64,000 nucleotides of DNA from an uncultured Porphyromonadaceae bacterium (GTDB lineage Bacteria > Bacteroidota > Bacteroidia > Bacteroidales > Muribaculaceae), in assembly GCA_937989585.1 (NCBI GenBank), contig CALKRW010000065.1, positions 1-64,000 of the forward strand, in the 5' to 3' direction. Within the stretch, counting starts at the first letter, position 1; the number at the start of each line of letters is the position of its first letter. Made by a program: the position numbers and the translations under genes. The notes beneath the pieces were generated by a model. That model made no database searches, was not told the origin of the DNA, and saw nothing but the letters and a program-made list of their open reading frames with translations. Below are positions 33,590 to 43,200 of the stretch, piece by piece.

Positions 33590-34825
33590 TTATTTATACA
33601 GATAATACTTTGAGGACCTGGCCTTGAATGCGGCGGCGTCCTTGTTCCAGTAGTCGATGATGTCGGCCACCTTGTGGTTCCTGGAGAAACGCTCGCGAAT
33701 CTCTTTCGAGCCCGAGACCTTGTCGAACATGCTGAAGCGTTTCGGGTCGGCGTTTCCTTTCTTGAAGACAGCCTTGTCAGGATACATGTCGGCAAGTTCC
33801 TGCATCACATAGAACTGTGTGAGCGAAAGCGGAGCCTTGTCCTTGTCTGTGACGTAGACTTCCACACCCTGGAGATTCTTGCCTTGTCCGGTGCTGTAGA
33901 ACGGTTTGATATGAATCGGGCGGAAAAGCAGGCCGGGAAGATTCAGCGCGTTCATGCGGTTTGCGAGATCGGCGGCATTAATCCATTCGGCGCAAAAGAG
34001 TTTGAACGGTTCGGTGTAACCGACGCCAATGGACATGTAATAGAGTTCGCCGAGGATGCCGGTCACGGGATAGTAGATTGCGGCTTCGGGGTTGGGAATA
34101 TGGGGTGATGGAAGGACCCAAGGCATTTCAGTCTCGCGGAAAGTCATGTCGCGTTTCCAGCCGTCCATAGGCACAACGGTAAGATTGACTTTCTTCTTGT
34201 CCTTGAGCATTCCTTCCTCGTTGAGGTATGTGGCAAGTTCGCCCGGAGTTAGGCCGTAGAGATACGGAATGGGATACTGGCTTACAAAAGACACACACGA
34301 ATCCTCGACGAGATTGCCTTCGACGATTTCGCCGCCCAGAGGGTTGGGGCGGTCGAGGACCATGAATTCCTTGCCGTTGTCGGCGCATGCCTCCATGGCA
34401 AGGCCCATCGAGGAAATGAAAGTGAACGAACGGCAGCCTATGTCCTGTATGTCATAGACAAGTACGTCGACATCCTTCAGCATTTCGGCTGTGGGAGACT
34501 TGGTCTTTCCATAAATGGAATATACGGTTACGCCTGTGGCGGGGTCGACATAAGTGTCGACCTTGTCTCCGGCATATACATCGCCGCGGACACCATGCTC
34601 GGGCGAGAACAACGCTACCAGTTCGACACCTTCGGCATCATTCAGAATGTCAATGGTGCTCTTGAGGTTATTGTCGACGCCTGTGGGATTGGTAATGAGG
34701 CCGACGCGCTTTCCCTTCAGTCCTTCGAAACCGCGGTCACGCAGCACCTCGATGCCCGGCTTGACATGGGCCATAGCGCCGAGTGAGACTATTGCCGATA
34801 GAGCAAGTGTTAGTATCTTTTTCAT
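33590..34825 (-). CDS. namZ: DUF1343 protein, NamZ-like exo-beta-N-acetylmuramidase
   Basis: 411 residues from the ATG at 34825, which opens a signal peptide (MKKILTLALSAIVSLGAMA). The frame extends upstream into the permease gene, but that part is out-of-context coding. The body matches DUF1343: KRVGLITNPTGVDNNL, VALFSPEHGVRG, LVYDIQDIGCRSFTF and MVLDRPNPLGG. DUF1343 members are exo-acting beta-N-acetylmuramidases (NamZ, GH171) that release MurNAc from the non-reducing end of peptidoglycan fragments. It lies 49 bases behind the AmpG-like permease gene. A periplasmic site fits the signal peptide. Confidence 0.88.
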   Translation of the reverse strand: MKKILTLALSAIVSLGAMAHVKPGIEVLRDRGFEGLKGKRVGLITNPTGVDNNLKSTIDILNDAEGVELVALFSPEHGVRGDVYAGDKVDTYVDPATGVTVYSIYGKTKSPTAEMLKDVDVLVYDIQDIGCRSFTFISSMGLAMEACADNGKEFMVLDRPNPLGGEIVEGNLVEDSCVSFVSQYPIPYLYGLTPGELATYLNEEGMLKDKKKVNLTVVPMDGWKRDMTFRETEMPWVLPSPHIPNPEAAIYYPVTGILGELYYMSIGVGYTEPFKLFCAEWINAADLANRMNALNLPGLLFRPIHIKPFYSTGQGKNLQGVEVYVTDKDKAPLSLTQFYVMQELADMYPDKAVFKKGNADPKRFSMFDKVSGSKEIRERFSRNHKVADIIDYWNKDAAAFKARSSKYYLYK

Positions 34826-34874
34826 TGTTATACTCTGTTCGGTTTTTAAATTGTTTGTTAATTGCATGAATCTG

Positions 34875-36242
34875 TTAGGCCTGCTTTTTGGCTTCGACAT
34901 GTTTCGCTCCGTATTCGGGATTGATGTGCGGGCGAACAAGTGCTGTAACAAGCCATGTCGCAAGGTTGCAGCAAAGAACCCAGAAGAAGAAGTTGATGTA
35001 AGAGTCACCTAAGAGATTTTCCATAATCCATCCTGCGGCCATACCGGGAAGCATCATGCCTAAAGCCATAAATGCTGTGCAGATGGCATAATGCGAAGTC
35101 TTGTATGGGCCTTCTGCGAAGTACATCATGAAAAGCATGAAAGCAGTGAATCCGAAGCCATAGGCAAATTGCTCGAGTACGATACAGCACCAGATAGTAA
35201 CCTTACCGGCAAAAACAGAGTAGTCGGGCTGAATATTCGAGAGAATTATGTATGCAACGCAGTTCAGGGATGTTGCAAGAGCCATAGGCCAAATCCACTT
35301 TTTAAGACCACCATTTGAAGCGCATATACCACCTATGATGCCACCGATTGTAAGACCGATGATAGCCAGAACACCGTATGCAAATCCGACTTCGGTTTGT
35401 GTCATTCCCAGTCCGCCTTCAGCGCGCGGAGCCAGCAGGAATACCTGACAGAGTTTCACGACCTGTGCCTCAGGCAGTCGGTAAAGAAGCATGAAAAGCA
35501 TTGCAAGGACAACGTATTTCTTTTTGAAGAAAGTGCCGAACGAGCCGACGAATTCCTTGAGAATGCCGGAGATGGATTTGGCGCCTTCGCCACCGACAGG
35601 TTTGTCATCCTTGGGGTAGGGGAGAATAAACGCGTGGTAAAGGAAGACTACGGCAAAGAAGACTGCACAACCGATGACAGTTAGTTGCCATCCTGTTGAC
35701 ACGCTTCCTGTAGCAGTTTCGAGTAGACCTGCGATGATGACGAGACCACCCTGACCGAAAACGCTTGCACAACGGTAGAATGTTGAGCGAATACCTACGA
35801 AAAGGCTCTGCTCGTTAGTATTCAGGGCAATCATGTAGAAGCCGTCCGAAGCGATGTCGTGTGTAGCGGAGCAGAAAGCCGTAACGAAATAGAAGAAAAG
35901 ACAGACCATGAAAGCGCTGACCGGGAGACCCTTGGCGATTTCGGTGGCATCAGGTTGTGGAAGCGTGAAGGCGATGAGTCCGAGTCCGATGGCAACGCTC
36001 AACTGCATTACAACTGTCCACCAGCGTTTTGTCTTAATGATGTCGACGATAGGCCCCCAGAAAGGCTTGATTACCCAAGGCAAATATAGCCAGCCAGTGT
36101 ACATTGTGGCATCGGCTTTGCTCATGCCAAGTTGAGTGAATAGCACCATCGTCACCATGTTTATGAAGATAAACGGGATGCCTTGTGCAAAATAGAGGGT
36201 CGGAATCCAGGCCCAAGGGTTGCGTTTGGTCGCTTTTTTCAT
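34875..36242 (-). CDS. AmpG-like MFS permease
   Basis: 455 residues with about 12 membrane helices, matching the AmpG branch of the major facilitator superfamily: TLYFAQGIPFIFINMVTM in helix 1, WLYLPWVIKPFWGPIVDI in the first conserved loop, and TAFCSATHDIASDGFY. AmpG imports muropeptides and anhydro-sugars. Between a secreted exo-muramidase and SpoIID and upstream of murK/murQ, it most likely imports MurNAc-containing products across the inner membrane. Confidence 0.87.
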   Translation of the reverse strand: MKKATKRNPWAWIPTLYFAQGIPFIFINMVTMVLFTQLGMSKADATMYTGWLYLPWVIKPFWGPIVDIIKTKRWWTVVMQLSVAIGLGLIAFTLPQPDATEIAKGLPVSAFMVCLFFYFVTAFCSATHDIASDGFYMIALNTNEQSLFVGIRSTFYRCASVFGQGGLVIIAGLLETATGSVSTGWQLTVIGCAVFFAVVFLYHAFILPYPKDDKPVGGEGAKSISGILKEFVGSFGTFFKKKYVVLAMLFMLLYRLPEAQVVKLCQVFLLAPRAEGGLGMTQTEVGFAYGVLAIIGLTIGGIIGGICASNGGLKKWIWPMALATSLNCVAYIILSNIQPDYSVFAGKVTIWCCIVLEQFAYGFGFTAFMLFMMYFAEGPYKTSHYAICTAFMALGMMLPGMAAGWIMENLLGDSYINFFFWVLCCNLATWLVTALVRPHINPEYGAKHVEAKKQA

Positions 36243-36283
36243 TGTAGTATTTGTGATGTGTTTGATTGATTTTTCAGAAATGC

Positions 36284-36298
36284 TCAGGCTTGGCCTGA
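36284..36298 (-). other. Small intergenic hairpin upstream of the AmpG-like gene
   Basis: TCAGGC/GCCTGA six-pair stem with a TTG loop, in the gap between the SpoIID and permease genes, without a U-run. Confidence 0.3.
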
Positions 36299-36334
36299 CT
36301 TGGTATTATTAGGTTGTATATATTTGATGTCTTT

Positions 36335-37660
36335 TTATTCGTACAGCGAACTGATTTCGGCATCGACGAAATAGTGGGCGAGAATCTTTCGGTAGTCGTA
36401 GCCACGGGCGCCCATGACGGCGGCGCCAATCTGGCAGAGGCCGACGCCGTGGCCCCATCCGGCTCCGTGAAGGGTGAAGGAAGCGGGAAGATTTGTTGAC
36501 GGGTCGACGTCGTGACGCTCGACTACGAAGGCCGAGGAATAGAGGTGCGAGTTCGAGAGTGTCTTACGTATTTCGAGTTCCTTGCCGAAAATCATTGTAC
36601 GCTTTGTGCCGATGATTTTCAGACGTACTATACGGCCCGATGTTCCGCGCTCCATGGGGACAAGGTCGACAATCTGGCCGAAATCGATGCCAGAACGACG
36701 GCAGGCTATTTCGCTGAGTTCCTCACGGGTATAATCGACTTTCCAGCGGTAGAAGTCGGTGGTTTCCTGATCGTAGTTGTTGAGAACCTGCGACAGGATT
36801 TTCGCATCCGAAGTGTTGCAGAAAGCCTCGGGGCGTGAGAGAATCCATTTTGTGGCGTTCTCCTCGACAGTAAGGTCGGGGAAGTTGTTCTCGTCAACGT
36901 TGTCGAGACGTGCACGCAGATATTTATAATGTTTTGGCTCCCAGCAGTTCTCGAATTGCTCGAAAACACCGCCGCAGCATTTGCTGAAACGTGCGTCGCA
37001 GAGTTCGCCGTCGTACATCAGCACCTGACCGCGTGTGGCGGCGATGGCCTCGGCCACCTTGGGAGTTGACTGGCGTGTGACACCCTGATAGCGCTGGCAG
37101 TGGTCGTCGGCACATACATCAAAGTTGACATGGTCCTCGCGGTCGTACCATTTGCATCGCTCGTCGGCGGTCTCTGTGCAGGCAGAATAAGTCTCACCGC
37201 TGTCAGTGATGTCCTTGTTTTTTGAAATCTGTGCAAGAAGCCATGAACGCGATATGACTGCGTGTGCCTTTAAAAGTTCAAGTGACGCGTGGGCGCTCAT
37301 TTCAGACGATATGACAGACAGCAGGTAGTCCTCGACAGGCAGGATGTTGATTATGGTCAGCCGGCCATCCTCGATGATGAACCGTGCCGAACCGCTGAAA
37401 CGCTGGTTCTCGCGACGTTCCCAATGGAAATTGACACCTATGACAACGTCCTTTATTTCGAATGTGCCGCTCTGGTCGTAGGGATGAAACTCGAGCGGGG
37501 CATCGAACACCTCGCCCTGCCAGGCGATGCGTCCGTCGGCGGTTGCGGAAAGAGTCTGGGGACCGCGGACTTCGTGGCCGTTTACGGTATAGGTGTCGAG
37601 CAACACGATGTCGATCTGCGGGGCATTGAGGATGCCGACCTTGATGAATGGTTCAAGCAT
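36335..37660 (-). CDS. SpoIID/LytB domain protein
   Basis: 441 residues. The SpoIID core is clear: VISSEMSAHASLELLKAHAV with the catalytic-type Glu120, a cysteine-rich insert (CTETADERCKWYD, then CADDHCQRYQGVT), a FSKCCGGVFE segment and the C-terminal signature GWGHGVGLCQIGA. SpoIID is a lytic transglycosylase that cuts glycan strands from which peptides have been removed. No strong signal peptide is seen, which is usual for Bacteroidetes versions and leaves the location open. An amidase gene begins the same operon, which suggests the amidase-then-SpoIID order known from SpoIIP/SpoIID. Confidence 0.87.
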   Translation of the reverse strand: MLEPFIKVGILNAPQIDIVLLDTYTVNGHEVRGPQTLSATADGRIAWQGEVFDAPLEFHPYDQSGTFEIKDVVIGVNFHWERRENQRFSGSARFIIEDGRLTIINILPVEDYLLSVISSEMSAHASLELLKAHAVISRSWLLAQISKNKDITDSGETYSACTETADERCKWYDREDHVNFDVCADDHCQRYQGVTRQSTPKVAEAIAATRGQVLMYDGELCDARFSKCCGGVFEQFENCWEPKHYKYLRARLDNVDENNFPDLTVEENATKWILSRPEAFCNTSDAKILSQVLNNYDQETTDFYRWKVDYTREELSEIACRRSGIDFGQIVDLVPMERGTSGRIVRLKIIGTKRTMIFGKELEIRKTLSNSHLYSSAFVVERHDVDPSTNLPASFTLHGAGWGHGVGLCQIGAAVMGARGYDYRKILAHYFVDAEISSLYE

Positions 37661-37726
37661 GATGGTCTGTCGTTTATTTGAAAAGAATAACTCTTTTTAT
37701 GGGGTGGAGGAGAAAAGGAAAGTACC

Positions 37727-37754
37727 GGCTCGGAGACTTCCGGGGTCTCCGGCC
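37727..37754 (-). other. Intergenic hairpin between the DUF4922 and SpoIID genes
   Basis: CGGAGAC/GTCTCCG seven-pair stem extended by GGC/GCC around a bulged T, seven-base loop. No U-run on the minus strand. Similar GC-rich hairpins lie in other gaps of this operon. Confidence 0.45.
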
Positions 37755-37769
37755 GGGTTATTAAGAAAT

Positions 37770-38711
37770 TTATTTTACGTTTTCTGCGAGGGCGTCGATT
37801 TCTTCCTTTGAAAGGCAGAGTTCATCGAAGACCTTCTTGATTATCTCGGCATCGAGTCTGTTGAAATCTTTCTCGAGCGGGGTGATGAAGACGCCGCCCA
37901 TGTCGACCGATGCGGGAGAAAGCAGCATGCAGTCATCACCTTCGGTTCCGTAGAACGACGGACGGTGACGCTTGCGCGGGATGACAACCATGCGAACGCC
38001 AAAGGGAGTGGCATAGCAAAGTATGTTCATCATTGGCTCGCGCTCGCCTTCGGGAACAGTCATCGCGTCGTAGAGTCGACGGAAAAGTCGTGCGCCGGTT
38101 TCGGGATTGTCTGTGTCGATGACAAATACGCGCATGGGCTGTTCATCGACAAGGGCAAGGATTGACTCGCCGTCCACAGCGACAGTCTTGAGGTCGGCGT
38201 TCTGCAGATTTTCCTCGATGGTGAGGAAGTCGGAGTTGCCTGCCTGGAAGTGCATGTGGTCAGGTGCGGAGGCGCCGCATTTGGGACCATTATAGAATAC
38301 GGTGTATTCATCGAGGTCGAGAGCCAGTTCCATCATGTCCTTGGCACGGTCGACAATGAGCTGGTCGACGTGGCTGTTGTCTGGGATGGTGAGGTGGCGC
38401 GGGAAGATTGGGAATGGATTGATAAGCACGGTGTACCTGTCATCCTCGCCCCAGGGAAGGCCTTCCTGGACTGCGGGGCGATTGGCACCACAGAGGAAAC
38501 ACTTGCGCTCTTTCAGCGACTTGGCGTCGACTTTGGCTGAAGATGAGACGATGCGGGCGGGATTGAACTGCACCTTCACGTGCATTCCGTCGACATCGAT
38601 GTCCTTGACGCGGACACCTTTCAGCGCCTCGAAATTGCCGGCGGCCTGGGGCCACACGGCAATCTGGTCGGCGATAAGTTTGTCGGCCTGAGCCGATTTG
38701 ATTCTTGTCAT
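37770..38711 (-). CDS. DUF4922, HIT/GalT-type nucleotidyl phosphorylase-like protein
   Basis: 313 residues from the ATG at 38711, which overlaps the upstream gene's TGA as ATGA; the longer frame reaching 39023 lies inside the glycosyltransferase gene and is rejected. The motif H152-M-H-F-Q156 (PDHMHFQAG) is the HxHxQ signature of the GalT/Ap4A-phosphorylase branch of the HIT superfamily; FPIFPRHLTIPD is a second family segment and CFLCG recalls a zinc site. Relatives act on nucleoside di-sugars or dinucleotides. The tight coupling to the glycosyltransferase suggests a shared sugar-nucleotide pathway. The substrate is unknown. Confidence 0.8.
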   Translation of the reverse strand: MTRIKSAQADKLIADQIAVWPQAAGNFEALKGVRVKDIDVDGMHVKVQFNPARIVSSSAKVDAKSLKERKCFLCGANRPAVQEGLPWGEDDRYTVLINPFPIFPRHLTIPDNSHVDQLIVDRAKDMMELALDLDEYTVFYNGPKCGASAPDHMHFQAGNSDFLTIEENLQNADLKTVAVDGESILALVDEQPMRVFVIDTDNPETGARLFRRLYDAMTVPEGEREPMMNILCYATPFGVRMVVIPRKRHRPSFYGTEGDDCMLLSPASVDMGGVFITPLEKDFNRLDAEIIKKVFDELCLSKEEIDALAENVK

Positions 38712-40171
38712 TTTGCAGCGTTCATGGCGCAGCGTGCCTGAAGTTCCCAGGTACGGATACGGTCCTTGTAGAGGTTGTTGTTGTTCATTTTTACAACATC
38801 GGCGTTTGCGTCCGAGTTGTCGTCCCAGCGACGGCAGAGGTAGACAACGTCGTAGACGCGGCCAATCTGGTAGTGGCGTGAGAAGGCCAGACCGAGAGCG
38901 TAGTCCTCGCCGTAAGAGGTGTTGGGAACATGGATCTCGCGGAGCATAGGAGTATAGAATGCACGGGGGGCGCCGAGACCGTTGATGCGCAGGGCGTTGT
39001 TGCGGCCGTTTTCGGGAGTCCATTCCTTGTGGTCGATCACGCCCGGCGGGATGGGGTTCTTGTCGATATCGGTGAGTTCGTATGTGCCGACAACCATAGC
39101 GGCTTTCTGGTCATAGAAGGCCTTGACCATCTTGCTGAGGGTATTCTCGTCAGCGTAAACGTCATCGGAGTCAAGCTGAACGGCGAATTTGCCGCATTTG
39201 GGATGCTGGACGCCCATGTTCCAGCATCCGCCGATGCCGAGGTCATCGCGCTCGGGCACGATGTGTACAAGACGGGGATCGTTCTTGAATTCATCAATGG
39301 CTTCGGTTGTGCCGTCGGTAGAGTGGTTGTCTATTACGATCAGGTTGAAGGGGAAGTCGGTCTTCTGCGAGAGAACAGACTCGATGGCGTCACGGATAGT
39401 GCGGATGCGGTTGCGGACGGGGATGATTACAGATGCCTCGTATTCGAAGTCACCCTTGTTGAAGTCGATGCTGTCGAATTTGGGCTCGAGGTAACCGCCG
39501 ATTTCCTTAAGGTGGGCTGTGCAGGCTTTCTCCATCTCAATCTGTACGCCACGGTTTTTCGGGTCGACGTAATCGAAGATCTTTTCGCCTGATTTGCGGT
39601 TGTCGAGAGTGACGTCGCTGTAGAGATATTCGTTGATGTGAACGATGGGAGCGATGCGGCTGAGACGCAGGCGAAGGTCATACAGACCGGCGGCATTGTA
39701 CTCGACGTCGATGCCGGCCGCGGCTTTCTTGAAGTCGGCGGTATTGAAGAAGAGGACCGAACCGAAGTTGAAGTCGTCGCGTAGCGAGCCGAACTGGTAG
39801 TCGATGACAGGGGCATTGGATTTCTTGCCTTCGACAACGGTGTACGAGTCGGCGTACATCATGCCGGCTTTCGAATCCTCGGCAAGGCGAACAAAACGCT
39901 CGAGGGCGAAATAGCCCATGACGAGGTTATTGTATTTTGTATAGAGAAGAATGAAATCGCTTTCGGCTTTCTCTGCAATTTTTTTCATCGTGGCCGAAGA
40001 GTTGAGGGAATCGATTGCGACAAGTTCGCAACCCTCCATGGGTTTTGCTGCGGCATCTGTAGCCAAAAGGAAGATTTTGGTTACGAGAGGACAGGCTTTA
40101 AGCCCTTCGACTGTGGCGCGTGCCTGGTCAGCGTCGACATAAGGCACGAAACAGTTAATTGTTTTTTTCAT
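38708..40171 (-). CDS. Family 2 glycosyltransferase with N-terminal extension
   Basis: 487 residues. The GT-A domain runs from about residue 248: VIIPVRNRIRTIRDAIESVL, LIVIDNHSTDGTTEA, and the metal-binding D334-SDD337 in QLDSDDVYAD. Residues 1-245 form a second region that resembles a degenerate GT-A fold (NCFVPYVDADQARATVEGL, LLYTKYNNLVMG). There is no membrane segment, so it acts in the cytoplasm. The stop overlaps the DUF4922 start. Its acceptor is unknown; it is one of two genes in the operon that muramic-acid salvage does not explain. Confidence 0.85.
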   Translation of the reverse strand: MKKTINCFVPYVDADQARATVEGLKACPLVTKIFLLATDAAAKPMEGCELVAIDSLNSSATMKKIAEKAESDFILLYTKYNNLVMGYFALERFVRLAEDSKAGMMYADSYTVVEGKKSNAPVIDYQFGSLRDDFNFGSVLFFNTADFKKAAAGIDVEYNAAGLYDLRLRLSRIAPIVHINEYLYSDVTLDNRKSGEKIFDYVDPKNRGVQIEMEKACTAHLKEIGGYLEPKFDSIDFNKGDFEYEASVIIPVRNRIRTIRDAIESVLSQKTDFPFNLIVIDNHSTDGTTEAIDEFKNDPRLVHIVPERDDLGIGGCWNMGVQHPKCGKFAVQLDSDDVYADENTLSKMVKAFYDQKAAMVVGTYELTDIDKNPIPPGVIDHKEWTPENGRNNALRINGLGAPRAFYTPMLREIHVPNTSYGEDYALGLAFSRHYQIGRVYDVVYLCRRWDDNSDANADVVKMNNNNLYKDRIRTWELQARCAMNAAK

Positions 40172-40286
40172 GTCAGTTTTTATTTGGTTAAGAATATTTC
40201 TTTTGCTTGTGGTTGAATGTATTGAATGTATAGGATAATTAGTTCAGACGGAAGAATCGCTGGAGGATTCGCTGAGAGGATGATGG

Positions 40287-43200
40287 TTATTTCTTCTTGT
40301 TCTTTTTTGATTTCTTGGTGTTTTTGGACGCGCTAGCCTTCTTAGGTAGGTTCAGGAAATTAAGTACCTGATTCATTAGCCGGTCACGCGATGCCTTTCC
40401 TTTGATAGTCTCGAACGGGAATCCTAAGACGACAGTGCGGTAAGCGGTGTTGTCGAATGCAGTACCGGCGACAAGGTTGTTCTCGCTGTAACGCATGATG
40501 GTCGCACCTTTCTCAGAGTCGGAAGCATAGAATGAATCGGGGGACTCGACGGCATAGCAGTCGGAATTGAGAACGTTGGAGAAGTCAAACTCGCCGCCAT
40601 CAAACGCGCTGAAACGAGACTTGACCTCGTATGCTTTACCGGTGATGGATGCCTGACCTGCACGCCAGCGGTACCCGAGCACCTCAGCGGCAAACTTCTG
40701 GTCGGCCGCAGCGACTTCCTCAGAGGAGAATGGATTGTCCCACAGGTCAGTGGCTATGTAAGAACCGGAGATGAAGAAGGATGTTCCTGCATCGGCGAGT
40801 GCCTTAATGCGGTTCTGGAGTGCGGAAGGGAAGGTCTTGTATCTGGGTCCGAATACTCCTCGGCCCTGCTGGATTTCCTTTTGTTTGCCAAGAATCAGGT
40901 CAACGATTTCCGCATTGCTGTCGGAAGATCTGGTGAAAGCGTCGACTGAACTTGAGATGAAGCCCAGGCCGGACTCGACCACGGCCTCGCCGTGGGTATA
41001 GACAAAGTCGAACGTGTTTCCGGCGATTACCGTGGTCTCATAGTTTGAGTATGAGTCGCCGAAGCCCGAAGCGTCATCGTCCATCCATGGGATTTTGCGA
41101 CGGAACTCTTTCTGTGCGCCGATGTATGAGATGTCGTTGATATATGGGACACCGCTGTCCTTGGCGTCATAGAAACCGGCAACACCATCCATCTCGAAGA
41201 CATCCGGAGTGGACAGGCGGGTGAAGCCGTTGACAATGTTTACTACAGGCTTGCCGGGACGATATGCAAGTGCCAGTACTTCCGAAGGGAAGGATACGCC
41301 GCCGTCATTTCCTGCAACTATGCGGTATGAGTGGATGTTTCCGTCACTGACAGTAATCTGGTATTCGGGTTTGGTCACCCGGGCGATCTTGCGGAAGCCT
41401 CCGTTGCCGATGCGTTCCTCTATATTATAGAACGTAGGCATTGCTGTCGACTCCAGAGTGTCAGGGGTCGCGGCCCAGGTGAGAGTGTATTTACCGTCTT
41501 TGCCACCGGAGATGGCGAAAGAATTTACCGGAAGAGGCTGTACGACATATTCGCGGCCGTCGCGGTGAGCGAGGTATTTCAGCATGCCTTTGTAAACGGC
41601 GCGTGATACGGTGAAGCGGAAGTTGGGGTCGTTGCCATACTTCATGTCGGCAAGATTCTGATGCGAGAGGAATTCGAGCAGCATCGCGGGAACCTCCGGC
41701 TTGCGGGCCTCGTAGTATGCGGCGTTACGTATGTCACGGCGTGTCCAGTCGGGCTCGAAACCTGCGCGTATGTCATTGACGATGTTTGTCATGACGAGGT
41801 CTGTGAGGTCGCGGGAAGTGCGGCGGTCAGATCCGTTGCCGAGAGTATCGCCTGCGGTGCAGTAGATGCCAAGGGTGCCGATTATGGAATCGTTGTAGGT
41901 AGTGCCTGCGTCAGAGTGCCATGCGAAGGAAAGGTCGACAGGAATGTTAAGGCCTTTGCGTGCGGGGAGCATGGATGAACCACCCGTGAGCCAGTTGACC
42001 CAGAGAGCACGTGAGCAATAGTCATCGTTATAGTCGTTTACATTTCCGGTCGGAGTAAAGACGCTGTCGGGAGCACCTGCCCACTGCAGCCAGTAACGGG
42101 CGCCTTCGGTGAAACGGGGGTAATTGCTCGAGACATAGCCTAAGTCCATTCCGTCTTTCGTTTCTTTGACTTTGCGGGCGATATTTCCGACACCGCCGCC
42201 AATCTTGACGGCATCGGCGGAAACAACGCTGTTGGGGTCGGTTCCGGAAGCGATAAGCTCAACGACGGGAAGTGCCGGAGTGCCTTTGTCAAAATCGAAA
42301 TGGCCGAGGTAAATCCATGTTCCGCCGCCCATCTTCTGGTTAACCTTGAACTCTCTGGCTCCGGATTTCGAATTTACGCGGTAGAGGGCGTCCTTCGCGC
42401 TGTTAGGCAGAGAGGCGTAGGAGACATATACGGCGTATTTGCCGGACTGAGGGAAATCCGTGGTCCAGGTTGCCTTGGCCGCGCCTGTTTCACCTTTTTT
42501 TACAGAAGCCACGCGTGCCGTTCCGTCGGTGAAAGGATTCTCGAAATCCCTGTATGTCTCATGTGTATATGCGAAGCCTTTGGTGCCGGCATTACTCCAT
42601 GTTCCGTTCTCGCTGTATTTTCCCTTTGCAAGTCCACCGTCATTGTCAACGATGATTTCCACGGTATTGATATCGCGTTCACGTGGGCTCATCACGTAGG
42701 CGCCTGCATTCTCAAGCATTGGCATGAGATAAGGCATCACGTAACTCTGCGTGAAGAGGTCCTCCACAGTTTCCATAACTCGTGCGCGTTGCCATTCCCA
42801 ACGGTTGAGTTTAGGCTCGAAATACCATCCGTGACTCTGCCAGACGGCTATGTTTTTTCCGTCCAGACCCTTGGGCGAGCGGTCGGCATCGAGTCGCGTG
42901 ACAAACTGGTCTGTCTCTGTCGGTCCCTTGACATTTTTGGGAGAAAACAGCACGAGTTCATCAAGAGACTCCGTGCCAATCACTTTCCCGTCACGGTCGC
43001 GGCTGGTGTATTTAAGAATTACATCGAAATCGGCATATTCGCTGCGCCCGAGAGCATCGATAATGTCGTTCTTTAGTTGGGCCAGAGATTGCTCGGTGAG
43101 GGGGATGGATTTTATGCCGTTGCTGACATCAACTGATATAGTCTTGGATTTGCGGTCTACTGCGACATCGTCTACGGCAATTCTGCCGAGGTAGGAGGTG

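Noticed and set aside
34826..35008. N-terminal extension of the NamZ-like protein
   Set aside because: It lies within the AmpG-like gene in another frame, and the signal peptide begins at the ATG at 34825.
38712..39023. N-terminal extension of the DUF4922 protein
   Set aside because: It is an Arg/Pro-rich shadow of the glycosyltransferase gene; the true start is the ATGA overlap at 38711.
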